Assembly: GCA_910578505.1 (NCBI GenBank)
Contig: CAJTPV010000077.1
Coordinates: 1 to 5,505 of the forward strand
Direction of reading: 5' to 3'
Origin: an uncultured Oscillospiraceae bacterium
GTDB taxonomy: Bacteria > Bacillota > Clostridia > Oscillospirales > Oscillospiraceae
DNA length: 5,505 nt
Shown here: positions 1 to 4,829 of the stretch, piece by piece
How positions within the stretch are numbered: position 1 is the first letter of the stretch
Layout of the letters: each line of letters opens with the position of its first letter
Position numbers and translations under genes: made by a program
Notes under the pieces: model-generated
Database searches by the model: none
Seen by the model: the letters and a program-made list of their open reading frames with translations, nothing else
What the model was told of the DNA's origin: nothing

Positions 1-135
1 ATATTTTTTTAGGTCCATATGACGCAGCACCTCGTTAAAGCTGTATACCGGATCATCTACTTCGATCATTCTTTCCATTTCCACTGGCATTTTCAGTTGG
101 ATGGGTGTATAATACTTTTGTGATTGGTTTTTCAT
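1..135 (-). CDS. IS1182-like transposase, N-terminal part (runs off window)
   Basis: This is the first 45 codons of a leftward gene whose frame is open to the window edge. The peptide begins MKNQSQKYYTPIQL and continues through DDPVYSFNEVLRHMDLKKY. From memory this matches the N-terminus of IS1182-family DDE transposases, where a Y-x-P-x-Q start is followed by a DPVY segment and an 'h-D-L-x-x-Y' helix ahead of the DUF772-type domain. Such enzymes cut and rejoin the ends of their own insertion sequence. The ATG at 133-135 is chosen because an in-frame TAA lies three codons upstream, at 142-144. No convincing Shine-Dalgarno precedes it, which is common for poorly translated transposases. A possible minus-strand -10 (TATGAT) lies just upstream, at about 146-151. 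The catalytic region is outside the window, so I cannot say whether the gene is intact. Family assignment is fairly sure, subgroup is not. Confidence 0.72.
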   Translation of the reverse strand, partial: MKNQSQKYYTPIQLKMPVEMERMIEVDDPVYSFNEVLRHMDLKKY

Positions 136-160
136 GGTAGTTTAATCATATCACAAATCC

Positions 161-203
161 GTAGCGGCTGCCTCTTTTTTTTGAGACAGCCGCTACTTTT
201 TTT
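161..203 (+). terminator. Rho-independent terminator-like hairpin at IS end
   Basis: GTAGCGGCTG at 161-170 pairs perfectly with CAGCCGCTAC at 187-196. After one C/A mismatch the stem continues with CTC/GAG (172-174 with 183-185) around an eight-T loop. Seven T residues follow at 197-203, so the signal works for plus-strand transcripts. No plus-strand gene is visible to its left, so it may be an insulating structure of the insertion sequence. On the minus strand the same hairpin has no T tract. It would lie in any read-through transcript from the gene at 255-2471, 25 nt before the transposase ATG. Confidence 0.6.
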
Positions 204-205
204 GC

Positions 206-235
206 GGGGGGGGACTTTTTTTACAGCCCCCTTTT
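206..235 (+). other. G-run/C-run hairpin, possible IS terminal sequence
   Basis: Eight G residues (206-213) can pair over five bases with CCCCC at 227-231 around a 13-nt T-rich loop, followed by TTTT. It may be a weak terminator or the end of the insertion sequence; read on the minus strand it begins GGGGGCTGTAAAAAAAG. It is also a likely spot for sequencing or assembly length errors because it combines G8 and T7 runs. Confidence 0.3.
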
Positions 236-254
236 CCTGTCTGGAGCGATCCCT

Positions 255-2471
255 TTACTTCATGTCCTTTGCGTACTGCTCCGCTACCGCCAGCACATAG
301 GCCTGGCAGGCAGGGCCGGAAGCGGGGTCAAAATTCTCTCCATAAATGCCCGTATTGGACAGAATGCGGATACCCAGGAAGGGTACGCCATAGGTCCGGC
401 AGATCTGGGCCGCCGCGTTGGTCTCCATCTCCTCCACAGAGGTGCCGACGGTCTCATGCAGGTACAGCATCCGGTCGACCTGGTTGTTCCACTCATCGCT
501 GGTGCCGATGGTGCCCTCCACCACGGAGCCCTTTGTATAGGCGGACTTCACCGCGTTGGCCGCGGCCAGCAGTCCGGCGTCTCCGTCGTAGTACACCGAC
601 TGCACAAAGGTATCCTTGTCCTTGTCATAGGCATACACGCCGTTCATCTCAAAGGCCTTGTAGTCCACGCCGGCGCCCTTTTCAGAGGCCTCCGTCTTCC
701 AGGCGGTGGAGTTGACACTCCGCTTGCCCAGGACGATGTCAAAGGTGTGCAGGTCGGGGTCATGGCCGCCGGAGGTGCCCTGATTGATGACCGCCGAGGG
801 ATTGAAGAACTCCATTGCCAGGGCGGTGGAAGCGCCGGTGTTGGCCAGGCCCTGCTCCGTGCGGCACACCACCACCGGATAGTCCTTGTAGGTTCCGGCC
901 GCATAGTGCCACTGGCCCAGGGTGTACTCCTTGGCATCGGTGAGCGCCGCGATCATGTCGTCGCTCTCGATGGTCATCGCGCCCTCCAGCAGGATGGGAC
1001 GCAGGGTCTTGTCATAGCTCTGGGTCTCCAGGGAGCTCTTGGCGGTGTTGGCGGTGACGGCGTCCGGCGCGTCCTTGAGATAGCTGTCAATGTACGCCTT
1101 CACGACCTCCAGCACATAGGCCTGGCAGGCGGGGCCGGAGGCGGGATCGAAGTTCTCGCCGTAGATGCCCGTATTGGAGAGGATGCGGATGCCCAGGAAC
1201 GGCACGTCATAGGTCTGGCAGATCTGGGCCGCGCCGTCGGTCTCCATCTCCTCGCAGGAGGAGCCGTAGAACTCATGGAGGAACAGCATCCGGTCAATCT
1301 GGTTGTTCCAGGCATCGCAGGAGGAAATGGTCCCCTCCACGATCTTGCCCTTGGTGTAGCTGTCCTTCACCGCGTTGGCGGCGGCCAGCAGCTTCTCGTC
1401 GCCGGCGTGGTACACCTCCTTGACAAAGGTCTTCTCCTCCTTGTCATAGGCATACACGCCGTTTTGCTCCAGGGCCTTATAGTCCACGCCGGCGCCCTTG
1501 GCGGAGGCCACGGACTTCCAGGCGGAATAGTTGGTGGACTGCTTGCCTAAAACGATGTCAAAGGTGTGCAGGTCGGGGTCGTGGCCGCCGGAGGTGCCCT
1601 GATTAATGACCGCCACAGGATGGAAGAACTCCATCGCCAGGGCGGTGGAAGCGCCGGTATTGGCCATGCCCTGCTCTGTGCGGCACACCACCACCGGATA
1701 CCCCTCATATGTACCGGCCACATAATCCCACTGCCCCAGGCGGTAAGCGACAGGCTCGTCCAGCGCGTCCATCATATCCTGGGTCTCAATGGTCATCGCG
1801 CCCTGCAGCAGGATGGGGCGCTTGCTGCTGGTATAGGACACGTCCAGGGCGTCAAAATTCTGGAGGATCTTCGCCAGCTGGGCTCTGGTCAGGGTGTCGT
1901 TGGGACGGAAGGTACCGTCGTCATAGCCGGACATCAGGCCCGTGCCCAGGGCGGAGGCCACATAGCCGGACAAAGCGTCCGATATCTGCCCGCTGTCAGC
2001 GACATCCTCCAGGCTGCCGCCCTTTGTATTGCGGCCCGTGTACCCGGCGTAGCTGACCAGGATCTTCGCCAGCGCTTCCCGCGTCACATCGGAGCCGGGC
2101 TGGAACGCCTCCCCTTCCGCCAGACCGGCGGCCTGGGCCCAGGCGGCAGCGTCTGCGTACCAGCTGGTCTCCGGCACGTCGGAGAAGGTGGACGCTTCAG
2201 CGGCGGGACTGCCCTGGATTTGGTACAGGGTCTGGTATAGCTGGGCGTTGGTCACGGTTGTGCCGGGGGCAAAGGCGCCGTCAGCATAGCCTTTCATGTA
2301 GCCCTTGCCGCTGACATAGGCGGCAGCTTCCGCGTACCACGCGCCCTCCGCCACGTCGGTGAATGTGGCTGGCGCATCGCTTTCCGGCCCGGCGGCCAGC
2401 GCGGCGGCGCACAGGCTCAGCGCCATAGTGAGCGTCAGGAACAGTGCCAGGAGTTTTCTTGTTTTTTTCAT
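255..2471 (-). CDS. SLH-domain surface protein with two tandem MTA/SAH nucleosidase-like domains
   Basis: This 738-residue secreted protein starts at the ATG at 2469-2471, after a GGAAAGAGGG site with 6-nt spacing. An upstream in-frame GTG at 2537 abuts the -10 box, so it cannot be the start from that promoter. A Sec signal peptide (about 1-27, KKTRK then a hydrophobic core, ending ALA-AG) is followed by three SLH domains at roughly 36-87, 95-146 and 153-209. SLH domains usually bind pyruvylated wall polymer. Their TRAE-type motifs read TNAQ, TREA and TRAQ, so the first is degenerate. Two copies of a PNP/UDP-phosphorylase (MTAN, Pfs-like) fold follow, at 218-465 and 491-738, joined by a short linker. 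Against E. coli MTAN as I recall it, the Glu12 equivalent is kept (E229, E502), as are the ribose-binding ME (E410, E683), an aromatic at the base site (W388, W661) and the R of R-x-x-S-D. The catalytic Asp197 is Asn in both copies (N433, N706). Normal MTAN is cytoplasmic and about 230 residues. An extracellular nucleoside-binding or altered-specificity role is inference; the fold is confident, the activity is not. Confidence 0.9.
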   Translation of the reverse strand: MKKTRKLLALFLTLTMALSLCAAALAAGPESDAPATFTDVAEGAWYAEAAAYVSGKGYMKGYADGAFAPGTTVTNAQLYQTLYQIQGSPAAEASTFSDVPETSWYADAAAWAQAAGLAEGEAFQPGSDVTREALAKILVSYAGYTGRNTKGGSLEDVADSGQISDALSGYVASALGTGLMSGYDDGTFRPNDTLTRAQLAKILQNFDALDVSYTSSKRPILLQGAMTIETQDMMDALDEPVAYRLGQWDYVAGTYEGYPVVVCRTEQGMANTGASTALAMEFFHPVAVINQGTSGGHDPDLHTFDIVLGKQSTNYSAWKSVASAKGAGVDYKALEQNGVYAYDKEEKTFVKEVYHAGDEKLLAAANAVKDSYTKGKIVEGTISSCDAWNNQIDRMLFLHEFYGSSCEEMETDGAAQICQTYDVPFLGIRILSNTGIYGENFDPASGPACQAYVLEVVKAYIDSYLKDAPDAVTANTAKSSLETQSYDKTLRPILLEGAMTIESDDMIAALTDAKEYTLGQWHYAAGTYKDYPVVVCRTEQGLANTGASTALAMEFFNPSAVINQGTSGGHDPDLHTFDIVLGKRSVNSTAWKTEASEKGAGVDYKAFEMNGVYAYDKDKDTFVQSVYYDGDAGLLAAANAVKSAYTKGSVVEGTIGTSDEWNNQVDRMLYLHETVGTSVEEMETNAAAQICRTYGVPFLGIRILSNTGIYGENFDPASGPACQAYVLAVAEQYAKDMK
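258..1001 (-). repeat. Intragenic duplication, copy 2 (C-terminal MTAN-like domain)
   Basis: This encodes residues 491-738. It aligns without a gap to 1077-1820 at a constant offset of 819 nt (273 codons), and about three quarters of residues are identical by my hand count. Some DNA tracts are nearly identical, for example around 738-797 against 1557-1616. This indicates duplication of one whole domain inside the gene, followed by divergence mostly at surface-like positions and at the extreme C-terminus. Confidence 0.93.
1077..1820 (-). repeat. Intragenic duplication, copy 1 (first MTAN-like domain)
   Basis: This encodes residues 218-465, immediately after the SLH region. It is the partner of the repeat at 258-1001. 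Both copies share the same putative active-site residues, including the Asn in place of the catalytic Asp, so the substitution either predates the duplication or was kept uniform by gene conversion. Confidence 0.93.
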
Positions 2472-2477
2472 GTTCAA

Positions 2478-2487
2478 CCCTCTTTCC
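2478..2487 (-). promoter_or_regulatory. Ribosome binding site deciding the SLH-MTAN start
   Basis: The minus strand reads GGAAAGAGGG, then six bases, then ATG at 2471. It supports the internal methionine that opens a proper signal peptide, rather than the two earlier in-frame starts (GTG at 2537, ATG at 2492), which have no comparable site. Confidence 0.8.
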
Positions 2488-2504
2488 TTCATTTCTTCTT
2501 CATC

Positions 2505-2528
2505 AATCGATGGGGAAATCCATCGATT
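2505..2528 (-). promoter_or_regulatory. 9-bp perfect inverted repeat at the predicted mRNA 5' end
   Basis: AATCGATGG (2505-2513) and CCATCGATT (2520-2528) are perfect reverse complements separated by 6 nt. The predicted transcription start from the promoter at 2538-2566 is near 2531, so the arms fall in the first few bases of the leader. They could act as an operator overlapping +1 or as a 5' RNA hairpin that protects the message. The structure is visible; the role is inferred. Confidence 0.55.
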
Positions 2529-2537
2529 CTTATGCAC

Positions 2538-2566
2538 ATCATACCAAAATCAGGAAAGCAAAGCAA
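2538..2566 (-). promoter_or_regulatory. Sigma-A-type promoter of the SLH-MTAN gene
   Basis: On the minus strand, TTGCTT (2561-2566) and TATGAT (2538-2543) are separated by exactly 17 bases. The -10 matches the consensus at five of six positions, and the first three bases of the -35 match. The surrounding DNA is AT-rich compared with the gene. The leader would be about 60 nt. Confidence 0.65.
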
Positions 2567-2679
2567 TAAAAATTTATAGCTGTAAAACAAAAATATTCTC
2601 CCTTGCTATATCGATAATTGATCATTCGCAGTCCCTTAGCTCCCCTGGCGCCCCCCTGGTGCATCCCTGCAAAATATTC

Positions 2680-2708
2680 TTGACATATATAGATTTTCAA
2701 TATATAAT
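2680..2708 (+). promoter_or_regulatory. Perfect-consensus sigma-A promoter of the padR-SEDS operon
   Basis: TTGACA (2680-2685) and TATAAT (2703-2708) are both exact consensus hexamers with the optimal 17-bp spacer. Transcription would start near 2715, leaving a leader of about 23 nt ahead of the strong AGGAGG (2726-2731) of the regulator gene. Such an unattenuated promoter is normally kept in check by a repressor, which fits the PadR gene directly behind it. Confidence 0.85.
2686..2706. promoter_or_regulatory. Candidate PadR operator inside the promoter
   Basis: TATATA at 2686-2691 and TATATA at 2701-2706 form 6-bp arms around a 9-nt centre, AT-rich throughout, lying between and overlapping the -35 and -10 hexamers. 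PadR-family repressors commonly bind AT-rich dyads at their own promoters, so autorepression by promoter occlusion is a reasonable inference. The low complexity of the arms makes a chance match possible. Confidence 0.45.
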
Positions 2709-2737
2709 AGACAAATCAATATAAGAGGAGGAAGATT

Positions 2738-3085
2738 ATGGAGATGGACAAGAGCCTCATCAGCAGGAGTATGGTCATGCTGGTGCTGAAGCTGCTGGAG
2801 GACCGCGACATGTACGGCTACCAGATGGTCAATGAGCTGCGCCGCCGCTCTGACGACAGCTTCCATCTGAAGGCCGGTTCCCTGTACCCGCTGCTGTACA
2901 GCCTGGAGGAAAAGGGGTATGTAACATCCTTTGAGACGGTCTCTGATGACAACAGAGCGCGCCGGTATTACCATCTGACCAAAACAGGCGGAAAAGTCCT
3001 GCGGGAAAAGGAGTCCGCCTGGGAGAATTATGCCAACGCCGTGCGCCGGGTGCTGAGAGGGGGCGCATGCTGTGCCGAAGTATGA
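2738..3085 (+). CDS. PadR-family transcriptional regulator
   Basis: This 115-residue protein has the short (PadR-s1-like) winged-helix form. Visible family signatures are the helix with YGYQM (26-30), the recognition helix and turn G-S-L-Y-P-L-L-Y-S-L-E-E-K-G-Y (47-61), and the wing R-R-Y-Y-H-L-T-K-T-G (75-84). A short C-terminal helix for dimerisation follows. PadR proteins are usually DNA-binding repressors released by small molecules or stress signals. The ATG at 2738 follows AGGAGG by 6 nt and a perfect promoter. The stop codon lies inside the next gene (14-nt overlap), so the two are co-transcribed and probably translationally coupled. PadR regulators paired with HAAS-domain membrane proteins are a recurring Firmicutes arrangement (recalled knowledge). 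The ligand is unknown. The C-terminus ends ACCAEV, with two adjacent cysteines of unclear meaning. Confidence 0.93.
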   Translation: MEMDKSLISRSMVMLVLKLLEDRDMYGYQMVNELRRRSDDSFHLKAGSLYPLLYSLEEKGYVTSFETVSDDNRARRYYHLTKTGGKVLREKESAWENYANAVRRVLRGGACCAEV

Positions 3086-4400
3086 GACCATCCAGGATTA
3101 TCTGCGCGCGGTGGAAGAACAGATCCGCTGGAAGCGGGCCTGGCCTGTTCTGTGCCGGGAACTGCGGCAGCATATGGAGGACCAGCGGGACGACTTCGCC
3201 GCCCAGGGCTTCGCGGACGCGGAACAGATGGCCGTTGCAGAGATGGGCGACCCGGTGCCGGTAGGCGTGGAGCTCGACAGGCTCCACCGTCCCAAACCCC
3301 AGCGGGGGCTGCTGGCCATGACGGTCGTTCTGGCCCTGGCAGGCGGTTTTCTGCGGGTCTGGCTCACTTACTCCGCCCGGCCAAGCCTCGACGCCTTCAG
3401 CCAGAAAAAAACAGTCCTGGCGCTGGTGTTGGGGATCGTGGTGCTTTTAGGCGGGTATTTTCTGGACCTCTCCCCCCTGCTCCGCAGACCGAAAACAGTG
3501 TACACAGTGGCTCTGGCGGCAGGCATCTTTCTCTATATGCTCTGGTTGATCTCGCCAGTCGGAAAAATGCAATATTTCGTGTTATTGCGGCACATCGTAC
3601 AGTTTTATCCCGTCGTCTACGCCCTCTGGCTGTACGGCTGGCGCGGAAAAGGCTGGGCTGGCTTCCTGGGGGCAGTTGCCGGCGGCATCCCTCTGACGCT
3701 TGTGTCCCTGCTGGGTCTGTCAGCCGGAAACGCTCTGATTCTGCTGCTCAGCGGATTTATCCTGCTGCTGTTCGCCATATGGAAGGATTGGTTCCGGGTT
3801 TCAAAGCCTGCTGCCATAGCCTTTTTAGCGGGCTTGGCCGTGACCCTTGTCTCCTTGATTCTTTTGCGTTATGGTTCCTCCCAAAGGATCGAGGCGGTCT
3901 TTCATCCGGAAAAGTTCATGTCTGCTTCCGGCTATCTCGGCTATCAGGGGACAACCGTCCGGCAGGCATTGGCCGCTTCCCGGTGGTTCGGAGAGGGCGC
4001 GGCGGGATTTGCCCCCTATCCATTTGAGCAGTATGTACCGGAGTGGAGCCGGGATTTCCTGCTGACTACCATCGTCTATAAGCTGGGCTGGCTGCCGTTT
4101 ATGCTGGTGGTGCTGGCAATGACCGGCCTGCTGGTGTGGGTGGTGTGCAGATGGTCCCGGCATCAGGCGGGGCAGATGCTGGTTTTGTCCGTTGTCATGA
4201 TCTTTTCGTGCCGGATTGTGTGCAGCGTGGCGCTGAATCTGGGATTTGTCCTGTTCTCCTTCGGCTTCCCGCTGCTGACGGGGAATTTGCAGAGCATTGT
4301 GGATATGGGTCTGCTGGGGCTGGCCCTGTCCGTGCTGCGGAATGGTTCCATTCTGCGGGAGAGCAGTATGGGGCCGGAAGCATCTCCCCATATATTATAA
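3072..4400 (+). CDS. HAAS/permease-prefix domain fused to SEDS (FtsW/RodA/SpoVE-like) membrane protein
   Basis: This 442-residue protein starts with GTG at 3072, eight bases after a GAGAGGGGG site and inside the regulator gene. Nearby ATGs at 3067 and 3082 are in other frames. Residues 1-75 are soluble and helical and resemble the HAAS/permease-prefix module (Y-x-x-x-x-x-Y-L early, E-L-R-x-H near 30-34, M-G-D-P near 58-61). About ten hydrophobic segments follow from about residue 80 to 422. The SEDS likeness is clearest at Q-K-K-T...F-L-D (111-132), G-Y-Q...Q-A-L-A-A (290-302), the extracellular V-P-E-W-S-R-D-F (322-329), with Asp328 where FtsW/RodA keep their essential Asp, and F-G-F-P-L-L-T-G...G-L-L-G-L-A-L-S-V (397-421). 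SEDS proteins polymerise lipid II glycan with a partner class B penicillin-binding protein. No partner is seen here, and the usual R-W-I and Q-P-S-E motifs are not obvious, so enzyme activity is uncertain. A sensor or accessory role controlled by PadR is possible. Confidence 0.82.
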   Translation: MPKYETIQDYLRAVEEQIRWKRAWPVLCRELRQHMEDQRDDFAAQGFADAEQMAVAEMGDPVPVGVELDRLHRPKPQRGLLAMTVVLALAGGFLRVWLTYSARPSLDAFSQKKTVLALVLGIVVLLGGYFLDLSPLLRRPKTVYTVALAAGIFLYMLWLISPVGKMQYFVLLRHIVQFYPVVYALWLYGWRGKGWAGFLGAVAGGIPLTLVSLLGLSAGNALILLLSGFILLLFAIWKDWFRVSKPAAIAFLAGLAVTLVSLILLRYGSSQRIEAVFHPEKFMSASGYLGYQGTTVRQALAASRWFGEGAAGFAPYPFEQYVPEWSRDFLLTTIVYKLGWLPFMLVVLAMTGLLVWVVCRWSRHQAGQMLVLSVVMIFSCRIVCSVALNLGFVLFSFGFPLLTGNLQSIVDMGLLGLALSVLRNGSILRESSMGPEASPHIL

Positions 4401-4407
4401 AACAGCA

Positions 4408-4442
4408 AAACCGGGACGGATCAGCATTCCGTCCCGGTTTTT
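4408..4442 (+). terminator. Strong intrinsic terminator of the padR-SEDS operon
   Basis: AAACCGGGACGGA (4408-4420) pairs perfectly over 13 bp with TCCGTCCCGGTTT (4428-4440) around a 7-nt loop, and the T tract continues through 4442. It begins 8 bases after the stop codon. On the minus strand the stem is followed by TTTTGCTGTTTT, so it may also stop leftward transcripts arriving from the acsB operon. Confidence 0.92.
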
Positions 4443-4483
4443 ATTGTACTATACTCGCGAACGAAGAAATATGCCGGAATGGG

Positions 4484-4597
4484 GACCCCTCAGTCACGCT
4501 TCGCGTGCCAGCTCCCCTTTCAGGGGAGCCTTTTCCCCCTGCTCCATTGGAAAGCCTCCCCTGAAAGGGGAGGGGGACCGCTTGCGGTGAAGGGGTC
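4484..4597. repeat. Palindromic multi-hairpin repeat (REP/MITE-like)
   Basis: A 114-bp imperfect palindrome is bounded by GACCCCT (4484-4490) and AGGGGTC (4591-4597). It contains four short hairpins in mirror order: CACGC-TTC-GCGTG (4495-4507), GCTCCCCT-TTC-AGGGGAGC (4511-4529), CCTCCCCT-GAA-AGGGGAGG (4555-4573) and ACCGC-TT-GCGGT (4577-4588). The two inner hairpins are also near reverse complements of each other. From memory, very similar sequences recur between genes in Faecalibacterium- and Oscillospiraceae-type genomes. No coding frame here looks real. It is probably a non-autonomous mobile or REP-like element. Confidence 0.7.
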
Positions 4598-4635
4598 TTC
4601 CCCGTCCCAGATAAATTTTATTGGTCACAAGTGTA

Positions 4636-4665
4636 GTAACGTCCTGCCTTTCGACAGGACGTTAC
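4636..4665. repeat. 11-bp perfect inverted repeat
   Basis: GTAACGTCCTG (4636-4646) is the exact reverse complement of CAGGACGTTAC (4655-4665), with the 8-nt centre CCTTTCGA. No T tract follows on either strand, so it is not a standard intrinsic terminator. Its inner TCCTG/CAGGA bases resemble the stems of the tandem units that follow. Confidence 0.85.
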
Positions 4666-4676
4666 AAACATTTTGA

Positions 4677-4772
4677 TCCCGAACATTTATAAGCCGCCTA
4701 TCGGGAAGCGAACACTATTTGTAGTCCTGACCACTTGTAAGCCGCCTATCAGGAAGCGAACACTATTTTACG
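4677..4772. repeat. Two 48-nt tandem hairpin units with a compensatory base change
   Basis: Unit 1 is 4677-4724 and unit 2 is 4725-4772. They share a 31-nt core (4690-4720 and 4738-4768) with one difference, G4703 against A4751. Each unit has a 6-bp inverted repeat around an 18-nt loop: TCCCGA/TCGGGA (4677-4682 with 4701-4706) and TCCTGA/TCAGGA (4725-4730 with 4749-4754). The core difference is matched by C4680 against T4728 in the opposite arm, so the C-G pair in one unit is a T-A pair in the other. This argues that pairing has been preserved. The tails read AAGCGAACACTATTT in both. Confidence 0.85.
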
Positions 4773-4786
4773 GGAAGTTTCTTCCC
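4772..4786. repeat. Short 6-bp hairpin after the tandem units
   Basis: GGGAAG (4772-4777) and CTTCCC (4781-4786) form a 6-bp stem with a TTT loop. There is no T tract on the plus strand beyond TT, and none on the minus strand, so it is unlikely to be an efficient terminator. It is the last structured piece before the end of the small membrane protein gene. Confidence 0.5.
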
Positions 4787-4829
4787 TTGATTAAATTGTA
4801 CGCATGAACTAAGGTGACCAGACTGTTTT

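Larger units (their letters stand above)
1..240 (-). mobile_element. 5' end of an insertion sequence (outer boundary uncertain)
   Basis: The partial transposase at 1-135 implies that an insertion sequence enters from the left. Its outer end must lie between the transposase start and the stop codon of the next gene at 255. On the minus strand two candidate terminal motifs appear, both with GGCTGT followed closely by a run of A: one inside the hairpin ending at 196 and one ending near 231. Without the other end of the element I cannot pick the true terminal inverted repeat or find a target-site duplication. The boundary at 240 is an upper estimate. Confidence 0.5.
4622..4820. other. Unidentified structured intergenic segment
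   Basis: This 199-bp stretch lies between two convergent gene ends and has no plausible coding frame. It is bracketed by TGGTCAC (4622-4628) and GTGACCA (4814-4820), a 7-bp inverted repeat. Inside are, in order, an 11-bp perfect hairpin, two 48-nt tandem hairpin units and a 6-bp hairpin. Its base composition is lower in GC than the neighbouring genes. It could be a structured RNA, a recombination or replication site, or the remnant of a mobile element. I do not recognise it. Confidence 0.45.

Noticed and set aside
456..1550. Long plus-strand open frame (364 codons) opposite the SLH-MTAN gene
   Set aside because: It is a GC-bias shadow of the minus-strand gene. It has no ribosome site or domain, and its pattern repeats because the gene below is duplicated.
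1566..2240. Second long plus-strand open frame (224 codons) opposite the SLH region
   Set aside because: It has no recognisable protein family or start signal. The minus-strand SLH reading explains the sequence fully.
2472..2537. N-terminal extension of the SLH-MTAN protein from the GTG at 2537
   Set aside because: The GTG abuts the predicted -10 box, so it would lie upstream of the transcript start. The extension would also bury the signal peptide.
3825..4391. Minus-strand open frame of 188 codons inside the SEDS-like gene
   Set aside because: It is a His/Gln-rich shadow translation. The plus-strand frame has clear membrane segments and SEDS motifs.
4636..4665. Intrinsic terminator for the acsB operon
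   Set aside because: The stem is strong, but no T tract follows it on the minus strand (TACACTTG) or on the plus strand (AAACATTTT only after a gap).
4479..4676. Small plus-strand open frames across the hairpin repeat
   Set aside because: They run through palindromic repeat DNA and differ by frame. None has a ribosome site or a plausible protein composition.
4677..4772. CRISPR array
   Set aside because: There are only two 31-nt repeats with a 17-nt gap, which is too short for a spacer. The gap itself is part of a 48-nt related unit, and there are no cas genes.
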